Position numbers and translations under genes: made by a program
The notes under the pieces: model-generated
The model's database searches: none
What the model saw: the letters and a program-made list of their open reading frames with translations, nothing else
What the model was told of the DNA's origin: nothing
Shown here: positions 11,123 through 21,964 of the stretch, piece by piece
How positions within the stretch are numbered: the first letter of the stretch is position 1
Layout: the number at the start of each line of letters is the position of its first letter
Assembly (NCBI GenBank): GCA_001953115.1
Contig: LSSL01007753.1
Span: 1-32,861 of the forward strand
DNA from: Smittium mucronatum
Taxonomy: Eukaryota > Kickxellomycota > Harpellomycetes > Harpellales > Legeriomycetaceae
DNA: 32,861 nt
Direction of reading: 5' to 3'

Positions 11123-11130
11123 TTATTATA
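11121..11130 (-). promoter_or_regulatory. Candidate TATA element, transporter copy 2
   Basis: The minus strand reads TATAATAAAT, about 42-51 bp upstream of the copy 2 ATG and touching the uORF start. A CCAAT on the same strand lies near 11187. Weak support, as such strings are common here. Confidence 0.25.
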
Positions 11131-13348
11131 CTTTTTTTATTCATGATACCTAAACCCCAAATAGTTGCAGTATATGTTGGTTCAACATTGGACATATTCA
11201 GTAAATACTTTTTTGGTCTAAAAAATTCTTTCCGGGTCAATTTTCCGGGATATTATCAATCTTCAAATTCATTATTAACTGCTTTTAATCCGGGCCTTTT
11301 CATTATTAATTACTATTAACTACCAATAGCATCAAGATGAAATGAGGCTAATTATCATATCCAAAGCCAGAGTTACAGACATAGTCTACAATCGGAAGTC
11401 TCCTCAGAGACAAAGCCAGTGATATATCCCTAATTTCAACTTATTGTAGTCTATCGAACTTTGCTCCTGTATTTCCAAATACTGATCTGTTTTGATTACA
11501 AATCAAAGTAACCTCTATTTTAACCGTAAAGGGATATTTTTTCGTTCATTGGTATATTTCAGCACTAAATGTAAAGTACCCAGTAATAAACATCTGTAAT
11601 TGGTAAACATTGTACAAATAACGAAAAATTGTTTGCAAATAATAGGAAATGAAACCATTTGGGGGATTTTCAATGAAGAGGACATTTTATTTCACATCAC
11701 TTTTACTGGCTAATTCATTTAATTCATTAATCCAATGAATTTGTAAAATAAAATTTGGTCGTTTCTATTGAACAAAACAAAAAGGCACTTTCGTTTTTCT
11801 AATATCCTAATTAGGAGTTTGAATGGCGTTCTGTGCAACTTGATTTTTTTTATCATAAATTTTCACTTTTATTGGATAAAAATAATGATTTGGAATTTTC
11901 TCTGAAACAAACTACACCATAAAATACCCTCTTTATTAAGACTACCCCATTTGGAACAAAACTAGGGGTGCTCAACACAGTGAAACCACCCCAAATTCAA
12001 AAATAATAATCAAAATCTGTGCACCAGCGAAAAAACATAATTCTGGTCAAATGCGTTAAAAAATAAACAAAAGATCCCATTATCTTATCGCCAAACTTTT
12101 ATCGGCGTGTGTTACTTGGTATTCTTTATGGATAGGGGTTAAAAGGGCTCAGTGGGCTGTGTGTGGCAGATTCTTTTCGATATCAGACTCTTTTTTATTA
12201 TGTGAACCATTGGGCATGGTAAATTTTAATCATCACCATCCCAATAAAAACACATAAATGTGTTAGTGCTATTAAATTTGCGACGTCTTGCCAATAGAGA
12301 ATATCTTTTTACATTACAATTCTAGATTAACCAATAATTTCGTAAGTGATCTAAGCGCTACATCTTATAATTATGATAAGTACTAGAATTTTAATAGGGA
12401 AGTATCTACTCTCAAAGAGCATCCCTCATTTTAACAAAGCCGTAAGTTTAGAAACCCCTTTCTAACTCGCAAAATAAGAGAGGTCACTAGTTTCAGGAGT
12501 TAATCTTGGCTCCGTATAAAACTAAATCGGAACGAATATTTTTTTTATCGTCACAAAATTCTTTTGGCATCAAGAATATGTTCCCACTAAAACTATGGGT
12601 AATAAATTTTATTTTTTCCACATTTTTATGTAACCCCCCCCCCCAGATATTTTGGTGAGTGTTCATGAAATGATACTTTTTTCGTTTATTGTAGATTTAG
12701 ACATTAAAAATATAAGGTATTTTTTCTGATTTTTTTCTCATACTGCTTCTGAGTGAATTGATGCTGAAATGTGATTGGTTGGTCACGGAAACTCTTTTAT
12801 ATCTTTGTTTGAGTCTAAGGTTATCTTTAAAAATCCAATAACCTCCATTTGCAAAAATGTTGTGGTTTTACATTGAAGATTTTCTAAATTTTCAATATAT
12901 ACCGAGAATTCGATTATGTGTAATATTGCTTAACGCGGAACATAATTTACATTAAATTTTAGTTTATAACGGTCCCTGCCAATATAGTGGCTTAAAAGCA
13001 CGATATTTTTGGTTATTCAAAAGAATATTTCTGTTCCTTCCCGTCTAAATTGCATCTCACTCCTATCCAAAAGAAATGTTTACAAAGTAGATAGTGAAAT
13101 TTCTAAACTCCTTAAATATACATCCAATTAATCAAAAACATTCACTAAATTAATTTTTTTTCGGTTTAGATAGAGCCAATCTTCAAAAAATACCCTCTTT
13201 TTGTTATTATCAATTGCAATCTTTTTATTAACGGAAATATTTTGCTCAAAATCAGTATTATACCGAATGCTTTTAAAATGAGATTTCATGTTTTATCTGC
13301 TCTATCTTAACCCGTGGTGAAAGTCTATCAAGTAAACTCGGGAAAAAA
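11131..13348. other. Intergenic between transporter copy 2 and LINE
   Basis: No recognisable gene. It contains CCAATAAAA at 12241 and its complement at 11867, a C11 tract at 12634-12644, and a segment near 12200-12260 that resembles 7260-7320. It presumably includes the promoter of the copy 2 transporter. Confidence 0.5.
12634..12644 (+). repeat. C11 homopolymer
   Basis: Eleven C in a row, the same length and orientation as the tract at 7856-7866, about 1.55 kb upstream of transporter copy 2. Confidence 0.9.
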
Positions 13349-13358
13349 TTTAATCGTA
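13349..13358 (+). repeat. Left target-site duplication of LINE
   Basis: TTTAATCGTA here recurs exactly at 21955-21964, immediately after the A-rich tail (eight A then C) of the LINE. Two such copies at the expected places, 115 bp before the ORF1 ATG and right after the 3' tail, are what target-primed reverse transcription leaves. Confidence 0.65.
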
Positions 13359-13473
13359 TCTCTGTCTTCTTCTTTGAGGAATATTAATTAAACTGACCAA
13401 TAAAAAACTTTTAAAATCTTATTGAATAAATGTACCTAGTCAAACTAACAAACTAACACTCAAGTCTAGAGCG

Positions 13474-14905
13474 ATGGAAATTAATAAAAATAGTTTCAAA
13501 CAGCTGTCCAGCCCGATTTGGGCGAATATTGCTTTTACCAGCCCTAATCCACAATTAGGTGTCACTACGAACAGAAAAAAAATTAAAAATTTTGTTAACA
13601 ACTACAAGCCCGTATCGATATTAGAAATGATATCGGGAAAGAAAACAAAAAATAAAACTATCATGTGCATTGGGGGTACCCCATTCAAACTCGGATGCAG
13701 ACTAGTTGAATTTAAAGTTAACATTGAAAAAAAAATAATGGAACAAATTAACGAAATACAAACATGCTTTGAAATAGATTCCAGAAGAAAATTTTATTTC
13801 CTAAAATTCAAAGATAAAGAAAGTATGGAAATGGTAAAGTGTAAAGAGATAAAATACAATGAGAAAAAAATAGAACTCCTGGAGACGTCGGTATACAGCG
13901 AGGACTACAAATATATAACTATACCACCATATAATGGACTAAATATCTGGGACGTTGCTAAAGAAGTATATGAAAAATTGAAAAATATAGAAGAGGTACT
14001 GGATATAACAGCCCTAAAACATAACAAATACAACTCATACCCATCAAAAAGTATAAAAATAATAATTAAAACAAAAAACAAAAATGAAGATGGATCACCT
14101 TATGTTATAGCAGTCAACGATATAAAAGTGGCCATTATGTGGAACATGGCTAAAATTATATGCACATACTGTAAATAAACCACCCACTGGAAAAGTTAAT
14201 GCCCTTAAATAAGGGTTAAAACATAAAAAACACTTGAAAGAACAAGAAAGAACAATCGAAAAAACATTAAAAAAAATATTTATTGAAGAAATAAATAAAA
14301 AAACCGATAAAAATATAAAAAATGAAAAATGAAAATGAAAAAAATAATATTACCATGAGCAATGAGGATGAGAATTCGAAAAAAGGTATTCTTCAGCATA
14401 GCGATGCTATAACTAAACCTTAACTAAGACCTAAACCCAAATTATTGAAAGATATACCTATTAATAAAAGCTTATTTACTCAAAATAAAGCAATGGGATC
14501 TAAAAAACCGCAAGACTTTCAGGAAAGAGATCCTGATATTTTGAGGTCCCCCTCTGGCGAGCCTAATTATTCAAAATATAATCTAAGCTGCTTCAGAAAA
14601 ACCGATGAAAAAGAAAACCACATTGGAAGAAAAAATATAAATATAAATATAAAATAAAAACTAGAGAAAAAGAAATGTCCAAAGAATTCTTCAATAAAAA
14701 TATAGAAGTGCCTGAAGCCTCATACCAGTAAAAAGAGGAAGATATGACAATCGATGCACTCCTATTGTTAAATAATCCCAATGTATCCCCTGACACAGAA
14801 AACCTAAATAGTTTATCCAGAATTTACTGTGTGTGTGAGAAAAAGGACATCGTTTCTTTGGACAACAATTATTTTGATTTACTCAAATCTATCGAAGATG
14901 ATTAG
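13474..14905 (+). pseudogene. LINE ORF1 (nucleic-acid-binding, CCHC), broken
   Basis: The first 234 codons are open from the ATG at 13474. This lysine-rich protein plausibly has an RRM-like nucleic-acid-binding fold in the middle, an inference from its position before the knuckle. It ends IICTYCK at a TAA; reading on in frame completes C-x2-C-x4-H-x4-C across 14161-14202 with stops at 14176 and 14197. The tail, very rich in K, N and E, continues in shifted frames: 14445-14657, then about 14665 to ...LLKSIEDD and TAG at 14903-14905. L1-type ORF1 products package the element RNA. About 75 nt separate this stop from the ORF2 ATG. Confidence 0.75.
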
Positions 14906-14979
14906 ATGAAAAATCATAAATAACAGAGAAAAAAAATAGCATTTAAAAGAAAAACACAATTGAAAAAAAAATACAAAAT

Positions 14980-15276
14980 ATGGAAGAAGCCAAAAAAATC
15001 AAAAAAACAACATTTAATGTAAAAGGAATATCAGAAAACAAAAAGAAAAACAGGATTTTTCTATAACTAAAAAAATTTATCAAATCAGATATACTGTGCT
15101 TACAAGATATTGACATGAAAGACTCAAAAAATAATAATTCTGGTCTGCTTATTGGGGGAACAAAGTTATTTGGTCTAAATATACGTCCGCAATTTTAAAC
15201 AACGAAAACTACTCGATTATATCCAATCATATATATTTCTAGAGTGGTTAGCAAATAAAAATATGGAATTCATTTG
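14980..15276 (+). pseudogene. LINE ORF2, 5' part: endonuclease N-terminus
   Basis: From the ATG at 14980 the frame reads MEEAKKIKKTTFNVKGISEN, then a stop, then LKKFIKSDILCLQDIDMKD. That is the start of an exonuclease-endonuclease-phosphatase domain: TxNVxGI and the D(I)LCLQ(E/D) metal-binding strand, with D where most elements have E. The frame shifts near 15190 and the domain is cut by the MULE at 15277. The remainder resumes at about 18340. Confidence 0.75.
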
Positions 15277-15367
15277 AAAAATCTGATAATTCGAATAATA
15301 ATCTGATTTATATTTCACTAATCTGACAAATTGGGGTTCCCTGCTTAATAATCTGGCTATTTTAGAA
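15277..15367 (+). repeat. MULE left terminal inverted repeat
   Basis: Matches the reverse complement of 18223-18313 over about 90 bp at roughly 80% by eye; the longest shared blocks are ATCTGATAATTC and AAATTGGGGTT. It contains AATCTGA-type motifs at 15280, 15300, 15320 and 15350, and a weaker AAACTGA at 15370 just inside. These are likely transposase-binding sites (inference). Confidence 0.88.
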
Positions 15368-16497
15368 ATAAACTGACAAATACAGCGTTTTTATTTTTAT
15401 TTTTCAATTGGCCAATTTATTTTTCAATGAAAAATATTTTTACATAAATGAACATTTTCAACATATCTCCTTGAATTAAATGAGATGAGAAGAAAATTTT
15501 GGTATAAATACCAATTAAAAATATGGGGTTATTTCAAAAAGACATAAGAACAAAACATTTTTATCTCTCTAATACCTATTCATATTTTAAATCTTTTATC
15601 TTCTCCGATAGTTAAAATAATATTAGACCGTTTCATATGTAATTAATTATAATTGCTATAACGAAATCGTTGTATAAATTTATTATTATAACATACACAG
15701 ACTGATTAAGTATGAGAGATAACCTTTTTACATGTTTAATTATTTAAAAAAAATTTTTTTTTACTTAAGTTGAAGGTTTTTTAGGATCAATAAACTTGAA
15801 TAGAAAAATAAACAATCGGGGGAATGTATTTCAATTTTTGTTTCGATATTTCGGGGTTTGAAAACAATCGCAGCGTATCGGTTTCCTAATTATCAAACAA
15901 TACATCGAAGCATGACTTATAAAGCGAGTTTAAGGCATAAAATATTTATGTATAATAATTTTTTACCATTCATTTTTAATTTATAAAAGACTTTAATTTT
16001 TTTTCACTGAAAATAAAGATATTATATAAAACATTTTTTAAGTACTGATTTTTTTAAAAAAGGAATAATATTGGTTATGTTGAATATTGGGATAAATAAA
16101 TTTATGGTAAAGAAATCATATCTTTAAGATACTATAAGTTTTTTTTTATCAAACGGCATTGAATTCCAAGCTTGAATTCTTTTTTATTTTACTAGGCCTT
16201 CCAGGGACCGATTTTTTGAAATAAGAGTTATGCTAATAACATCGGTCCTATTTATTTTTAATAGAAATTAATAAACGTGTGAGCACTTTTTTTTTTTAAG
16301 AATTCCTTAAAAGAGCAGTAAATATCTGAAAAAGTCTGGATGTTTTTTTTTGAAAATATAAAAGCATTTTTTTCGAAAAAACTAATCAAAGAGTCAAAAT
16401 TTTCAAAATCCATTTGGCTGAATTTTCTTTAAATCGACACTAGTTCTGTAGGTATTATATTACTTTCAGAAGCGCAAAATATATAGCATATGGGATT

Positions 16498-17750
16498 TTA
16501 TTTAATATTTTTGTAGAAAAAAGCTTTGTCTTTTGAGCCCACTATTTCATTATAAACCATTTTGCCAAAACTCGGTGCATACGATTTATCGGAATCATCA
16601 ATTATTCTAAGGGACGAATATAGAAACTCTAATATGTCAGAGACTCTATATCTTGCGAATTTTTTTAAGTGGCCTGTTAAACCTTTCTTGAGCATTATTT
16701 GTCGACGGAATGAAAATTGATGCCCCTTCAACCCAGTTTAGATTATTTTCAAAATGATTTTTATTTATTTTTTGGATTATATCCGAAATAAAGTTGAAAT
16801 TACCCCAATTAAGCAAAAAAAGTTATAGAGCTTTTTCAAATATTTCTTGACTCACTAGTAGTTGAATCTTGCAAATTTAGCCGTATATTAAATCCTTAAT
16901 TCCATCCTTTTTCTTTCCTATAAGGTCTTTTATATGTTTAGAAACATGAAACCAACAATTAACTCTGATCAAATCTATTTGGGATAATCCCAAAGCCTTT
17001 GATATTTATGGTGCGGAGTCCGTAACAAACTTTTTTAATTTTAATTCTAGACTCATACATTTAACTTCCTCTGATATTTAATAAAAAATCTAAGAATAAT
17101 CATTTGTATCATCTTTACTTACTGCAGATATTGATATAGGAGAAAATTACTGGTTATTATATGTTACACCCAAGATGATAACAGGATATAATCCCTTTAT
17201 CGATTTAAATATTGAATCAACATGCAAATTGGATGCCATTGAAATACTTTGAAGAATTTTTTTTTATGAAATTAAAAATTTCACATCTCCAGAGTCCATG
17301 GAATATCCTGATACATATGAGCTATAGATTATATTATGTTCTTTTATTTTTAAAATTTTACTTTCAAGAATTTTCGTTTTTATGTTAAGAAAAATTTTCG
17401 ATTTTTTGTTATAATAACTCTTAACAGAGTATATTTTATCCATTTCAACAGAAAGACCCTCAGATTAAAATTTTAGTTTTATCTGATATGAAGAAAAGTT
17501 GTCTTTAGAAAGATCTATTATTTACTGCTTGTTATTTTTTTTTGATTCGATTTGGTGCATATATATGAGTGTGGTTTAGAATTGTAATAACATTTTGTTA
17601 AATCATATTAATCATCGACCCTTAGGTCTCCCTCTCAACCTTCAATATTTTTGTTGACTCAGTAAAATATAGTTTCGCGACAATTTTTGTAAGACTTAGA
17701 GTAACTTACTCTCATATTTTCCATGATATCATGTTTTTCGCGTTGAAAAG
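16498..17750 (-). pseudogene. MULE transposase, broken
   Basis: Read on the minus strand, the remains show in order: a possible FLYWCH-like zinc-binding N-terminus (about 17540-17700, weak), HVDSIFKSIKGLYPVIILGV with the first catalytic Asp near 17217, FVTDSAP with the second Asp at 17018-17020, the MULE signature CWFHV (16943-16957), and NWVEGAS...NNAQERFNR with Glu codons near 16727 and 16685. After a frameshift in an A7 run (plus-strand T7 at 16660-16666) the C-terminus continues as LKKFARYRVSDILEFLYSS to the stop at 16498. At least four in-frame stops and the frameshift make it inactive, although the catalytic D, D, E codons are present. This is a class II, cut-and-paste DDE enzyme of the Mutator superfamily. 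Confidence 0.82.
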
Positions 17751-18222
17751 CTTCAATACAGCATCTTTTAGACTTGTTAATACTTATAAAAAATAGAGAA
17801 TTTAAGTTAATATTTTAAATGAAAAATTCTAATATATTTTTCTATTTTATACCCTCAATAAACGCTATTTTGTAAGATTCAAGTAGCTCAAATAAATAGA
17901 GGGTTTTTTAATTTTTTTTAAAGATTTAGCCTTAGTTTTTAGCTCTTTAATCACCAATATGCGATAGTAGGTTTAACAAGTTTAATTATGAGGGGTTAAT
18001 ACCGAATATAAACATATCAAGTCATGATATTTTACAGTAAAACTGCATAAATATACTAAAATTTTGATGGAAAAGTCGGATCTAAGTTTGCAAATAATTC
18101 TTTATATTATCCTGTTTAGATATTTGTTAATTTTGTTTTCAATTACATTTTTATTCAAAAAATAAATAAAAAAACAAAAGAATGCAATTATTAATTACAG
18201 GAATATTATTAGTAATATTTTT

Positions 18223-18313
18223 TCAAAAAAAATCAGATTATTTGGCAGGAAACCCCAATTTATCAGATTGGTAAAATATTTGTCAGATTATCACAGGAAT
18301 TATCAGATATTTT
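18223..18313 (-). repeat. MULE right terminal inverted repeat
   Basis: Inverted partner of 15277-15367. TCAGATT/TCAGATA (the complement of the left motif) occurs at 18233, 18263, 18283 and 18303, so counted from the outer end the spacing is 20, 20, 30 bp, the same as on the left. Confidence 0.88.
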
Positions 18314-20211
18314 ACATTTTTTCCAGTCTTTTACTATTTAAAATCTCTAGGGGTGGATAAAAAATACAGATATATCAACAACTAATAATAAACATCTAAA
18401 AATAGCTAACCTATACTTTCACAATAATGAAAAAGAAAGGAGAGTAACAATCGAATTTATACACGAAAAATTAATAAAAATGACTAATAAAAATAAAAAA
18501 ATTATTATACTAGGTGATATGAATATGATAGAGAATGAATTCAATTACAGATTCCCAGCAAGAATAACCAATAAAATGGAGTGTAAAAATATCGAGAAAA
18601 TAACTAGCCAATAAATATTTATTAATGCAATATCTAAAATTATGCCGAATGAATCCATCTTCACTTGGGAAGACTACTCAGGAAAGCATAAATCTAGAAT
18701 CGAACACATTATAATCCTGGAAAGCCTATCATAATACAAAAAAATCTAATTTATCGAATCTGATGAATTCTTTGACCATAAATATATAACAATCCAGTTT
18801 GGTCAAATAAAAGGCAACCTCAAAAAATTAAAAAATTGGAAAATAAATACAAAACTCTTAGTATTTTAGGATTTATCAAATGAAATTGATGCAAAATTAA
18901 ATTGTGCATGCGCCTCAGTAAACTACTGTGTCACACTCAAAAATAACATCAAAAAATTCTTCATAAATTACCAAAGCATAAAAATAATAATTCCAAGTTA
19001 AAAAACTTAGAGAACACCAATAAAATGATACCCAGAATGCTAAAAGACCCACATATAAATTAATCAAATAAACTTTATATACCCAGTAAATGAAGTCCAG
19101 CGAAAAAGATGTAATAAAAAATAATGAAAGACCAAACAAATATTTTTACGGGCTACTTAAATCTAGAGAAAAAATCAAAGAAATTGGAGAGTTAAACAAT
19201 AAAAATGATGCTATGCTCACGGATAAATATGACATCTAAAATGAGGTACACTCTTTCTATAGAATGTTGTTTCAAAAATGCAACACAACTACACTCAAAC
19301 AATCAAAGATTTTAGTCAGTATATGTAACACACTTAATAGTGTAGATGCACACATGCTAGAAAAAAAAACGGGATAATGGAAATATTAAACGCAATAGAT
19401 GACTCATCCAATAATAAACCTCCGGGACCTGAAGGATTATAATTTGGATTCTATAAAAAGTTTTAAAAAAAGTCATCCACTTAGAAAATATTTTTAATAA
19501 CAAAAAAGAAATAGATAAATCAAAAAAATTTTAATGGAGGATCTACAATAGACTTAATATCTAAAAAGAGAGACTTAAAAAATCTCAAAAAATATAGGTC
19601 AATTACCATCTCTAATGCATATGAAAAGATATACACAAAATTATTACTAAGAGACTCCAAAAATTGATAGGAAAGCTAATTTATATTCAAAAATCAGGAT
19701 TCATTAAAAATAGAATCATTTTCGATAACATAGTTACAGTAAACTTCCAATTTGAAAAAAGCTTAATAAATCCAAATTAAACAAATATATAACTAATTAT
19801 GCTTGACCAAGAAAAATCATATGATAGAGTTGATTGGAATTATTTATTCTAGTGCTTAAAAAGATTATTATTCATCCAAAAATTTATTAAAGTGCTGAAG
19901 AATATATATTTAGGGTCAAGTAAAAGGGTATTTATAAAAGGAACCCTCACTGAACAAATAAAAATTAAACAAGGGCTCTGACAAGGGGATCCCCTTTCAT
20001 CATTACTGTATAATTTGATAATTGAGCTATTCCAAATAGGCCTAAACAATAAAATAAAGGGGATAAAAGTGGCCAACAAAAATTTAAAATACCTAGCTTG
20101 TATAGATGATTTGTTGATAGGAATTAAAGAACGATAATATGAAATAATAATGAATGGAACTTTGAATATTCATTCTCTTTCCTCAAATTCAAAAATAAAT
20201 GTAGATTAAAC

Positions 20212-20232
20212 TATATATATATATATATATAG
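20212..20232. repeat. (TA)n microsatellite in RT region
   Basis: About ten TA units interrupt ORF2 just after the RT catalytic region. They expanded after the copy lost function, since they destroy the frame. Confidence 0.85.
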
Positions 20233-21471
20233 GAAATACAGAGCAAGGTTGGTTAGACCGAAATTCTCTTAATACAACCAAAACTTTTAAACGTCTTTGG
20301 ATTTTCTTCTCGTCCAAGGTATCTCCAATAAAAAAACCAATAAAAACTTGTTTCTAAAATTACCAATAAAAAAAAGCCATACAAAAACAGAAAACTTTCA
20401 GTAAAAGAGAGAGTTTTAATATCAAACACTCTCGTAATATCTAAACTATGGTATACCGCACACGTAATTACATCCGACAATACCTTTATAAAAAAAGTTT
20501 AAAAAAAAACATAAATGAATTCATATGGAATAGTAAAATAGCTCATGTAAAAATAGATACGTTAGAACTTGATAGAAATAATGTGGGGTTGGGACTATTG
20601 ATATCAACTCCCAATAAAAAAAAAAGATCTTAAAATGTTACAATGATTTTTTATCAAATAGATCTACAATATGGATAAATATACTACATATAACCTTTTT
20701 TCGCCAACGAAAGTACAATAAAAGTTTGAAATCATGCATGAAATAATGACTAATAATACACACCCAAATTATCACAAAAATTTCTCACCAATATGGAGCG
20801 AGTTGATTAAAACATCAAAAGCTATTCTCAAAACAAGTTCTAAATAAATAAGTGATTGTTCATACGAAAGAGTCAAAATTCTTGACCTGAAAAACATTAA
20901 AAAATTAATTGGAAAGAGCCTTAATTAAAAAGGATCTAAAATTGCTATTAGATAACGAAATATACAATTGCGGGAAATTCTTTGGAAGATGTTCACTTAT
21001 TAGGAAGACCAATCAGACGTTGTATTTATAATAGATATCGATAGGAGGTCTATTAAATTTTTTGTAACCCGCCCAATGAAAGAAAAATGGTTCAATAAAG
21101 CATACATGGAAGCCGATAAAACATCCAATGAAATATTTTTAGAGAAGAATCGTCGTGAAATGAAATTAAAAATAAATTAATAAGAAAGAAAACATAAAAT
21201 AATTTAGGGATGAGCCAAAATGGAACAATATAGGAAAAAAAATTAACAAAAATCCAAAATTTAATTGGATTAAATTACACGAGATCGATGTGGAGCCAAA
21301 AGTGACCATTATCTATGGATTCTATTTCACAACGCTATAATAACTGAAGAGAGAGTTATAATATGGAAAAAAGGTATATTTAACCAATAAAAAGAATGCA
21401 AAACGTGCAAATTTTGGAAGTAAACGATTCCTCATATTCACTTTGTCTGTAAAATAGTAAATATTTTTTAA

Positions 21472-21496
21472 ATATATATATATATATATATATATA
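21472..21496. repeat. (AT)n microsatellite near LINE C-terminus
   Basis: About twelve AT units just after the C-terminal Cys/His motif of ORF2. It is the second dinucleotide expansion in the same dead copy. Confidence 0.85.
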
Positions 21497-21954
21497 ACTT
21501 CAAATTCAAGTATTAATGGGATATAAAATAGACTAAAAATAGAGGTAATATAAAATTTTCTAGAGCCAATGGAATTTTTCTTTTCCAAATTTAGACGTAC
21601 TATATGGATTAGCCATATTAAATATCAACAGAGAAAGGGACGAAACAATCTATCAGAAACAAAAAAAACAGGAGAAGGGCTCTTCAATAAATGGAAATAC
21701 GACCTAAAATAGAAAATTATAACAGAATTCAAACATATTAAGAAAATATATTCTTATCTGGCCACAAGATCCCGTTGTTTCTCAATAGAACTGGGAGAAA
21801 AGTTAGTGTTCAGCAAAAGCTGATTATCCAACTCAAACTCAAACTATTTTCTCTATGTAGTGTATTTTACATATACATTTACTTTTATTTTATACGGATA
21901 TAGTAGTCTATCATAAATAAAATTAATCATATAATAGAATAGAATAAAAAAAAC

Positions 21955-21964
21955 TTTAATCGTA
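21955..21964 (+). repeat. Right target-site duplication of LINE
   Basis: TTTAATCGTA, identical to 13349-13358, directly after the A-rich 3' tail of the LINE. Confidence 0.65.

Larger units (their letters stand above)
15277..18313 (-). mobile_element. Mutator-like DNA transposon (MULE) nested in LINE ORF2
   Basis: A 3.04-kb element with about 90-bp terminal inverted repeats, inserted in the endonuclease domain of the LINE. The family is shown by the transposase remains on the minus strand (MULE-type D, D, E region and CWFHV). Inside the ends the DNA is AT-rich and without other genes (15368-16497 and 17751-18222). The expected 9-bp target duplication is not clean: the best pair is TTCATTTGA on the left against TACATTTTT on the right, 6 of 9. 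Because the LINE reading resumes on the other side, the MULE is the younger of the two. Confidence 0.85.
18314..21836 (+). pseudogene. LINE ORF2, 3' part: endonuclease end, RT, C-terminal Cys/His
   Basis: From about 18380 the frame gives NLYFHNNEKERRVTIEF and IILGDMNMIEN, the endonuclease metal-site block. RT blocks follow: NNKPPGPEGL (about 19417), LKNLKKYRSITISNAYEKIY (about 19580), MLDQEKSYDRVDWNYLF (19799-19849), IKIKQGL-stop-QGDPLSSLLYN (19960-20010) and LKYLACIDDLLIG (20090-20120). The usual YADD box reads CIDD here; both Asp remain. Next comes a thumb-like stretch with INEFIWNSKIAHVKIDTLEL and NNVGLGL (20510-20600), as in L1-type elements, then a C-terminal C-x3-C...H-x4-C near 21400-21440 and ALFNKWKYDLK-like text near 21680. 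Stops, frameshifts and two (AT)n expansions break it throughout. Confidence 0.82.
13359..21954 (+). mobile_element. L1-like non-LTR retrotransposon (LINE), decayed, with nested MULE
   Basis: An 8.6-kb insertion that shrinks to about 5.56 kb once the nested Mutator-like element is removed, the size of a full-length two-ORF L1. In order: about 115 nt of 5' leader, ORF1 with a CCHC zinc knuckle, ORF2 with apurinic-type endonuclease, reverse transcriptase, thumb-like region and a C-terminal Cys/His motif, then a short 3' end with TAGAA repeats and A-run, and a 10-bp target duplication. No RNase H is visible, which favours the L1/Tx1 group over Tad1. Both ORFs carry many stops and frameshifts, so the copy is dead and fairly old. 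Confidence 0.85.

Noticed and set aside
19849..20079. Minus-strand frames within the LINE (for example 18915-19139, 19849-20079, 20253-20480, 21322-21588)
   Set aside because: They are antisense to recognisable ORF2 sequence and show no family resemblance.
13359..21954. Tad1-type LINE assignment
   Set aside because: No RNase H domain is visible after the RT, and the thumb and C-terminal Cys/His motif fit L1/Tx1-type elements better. A formal RT tree could overturn this.
13349..21964. Genetic code with TAA/TAG read as sense, suggested by in-frame stops in the LINE and DIRS
   Set aside because: The broken frames also contain many frameshifts, TGA stops occur as well, and the intact host genes end at ordinary stops without internal TAA or TAG.
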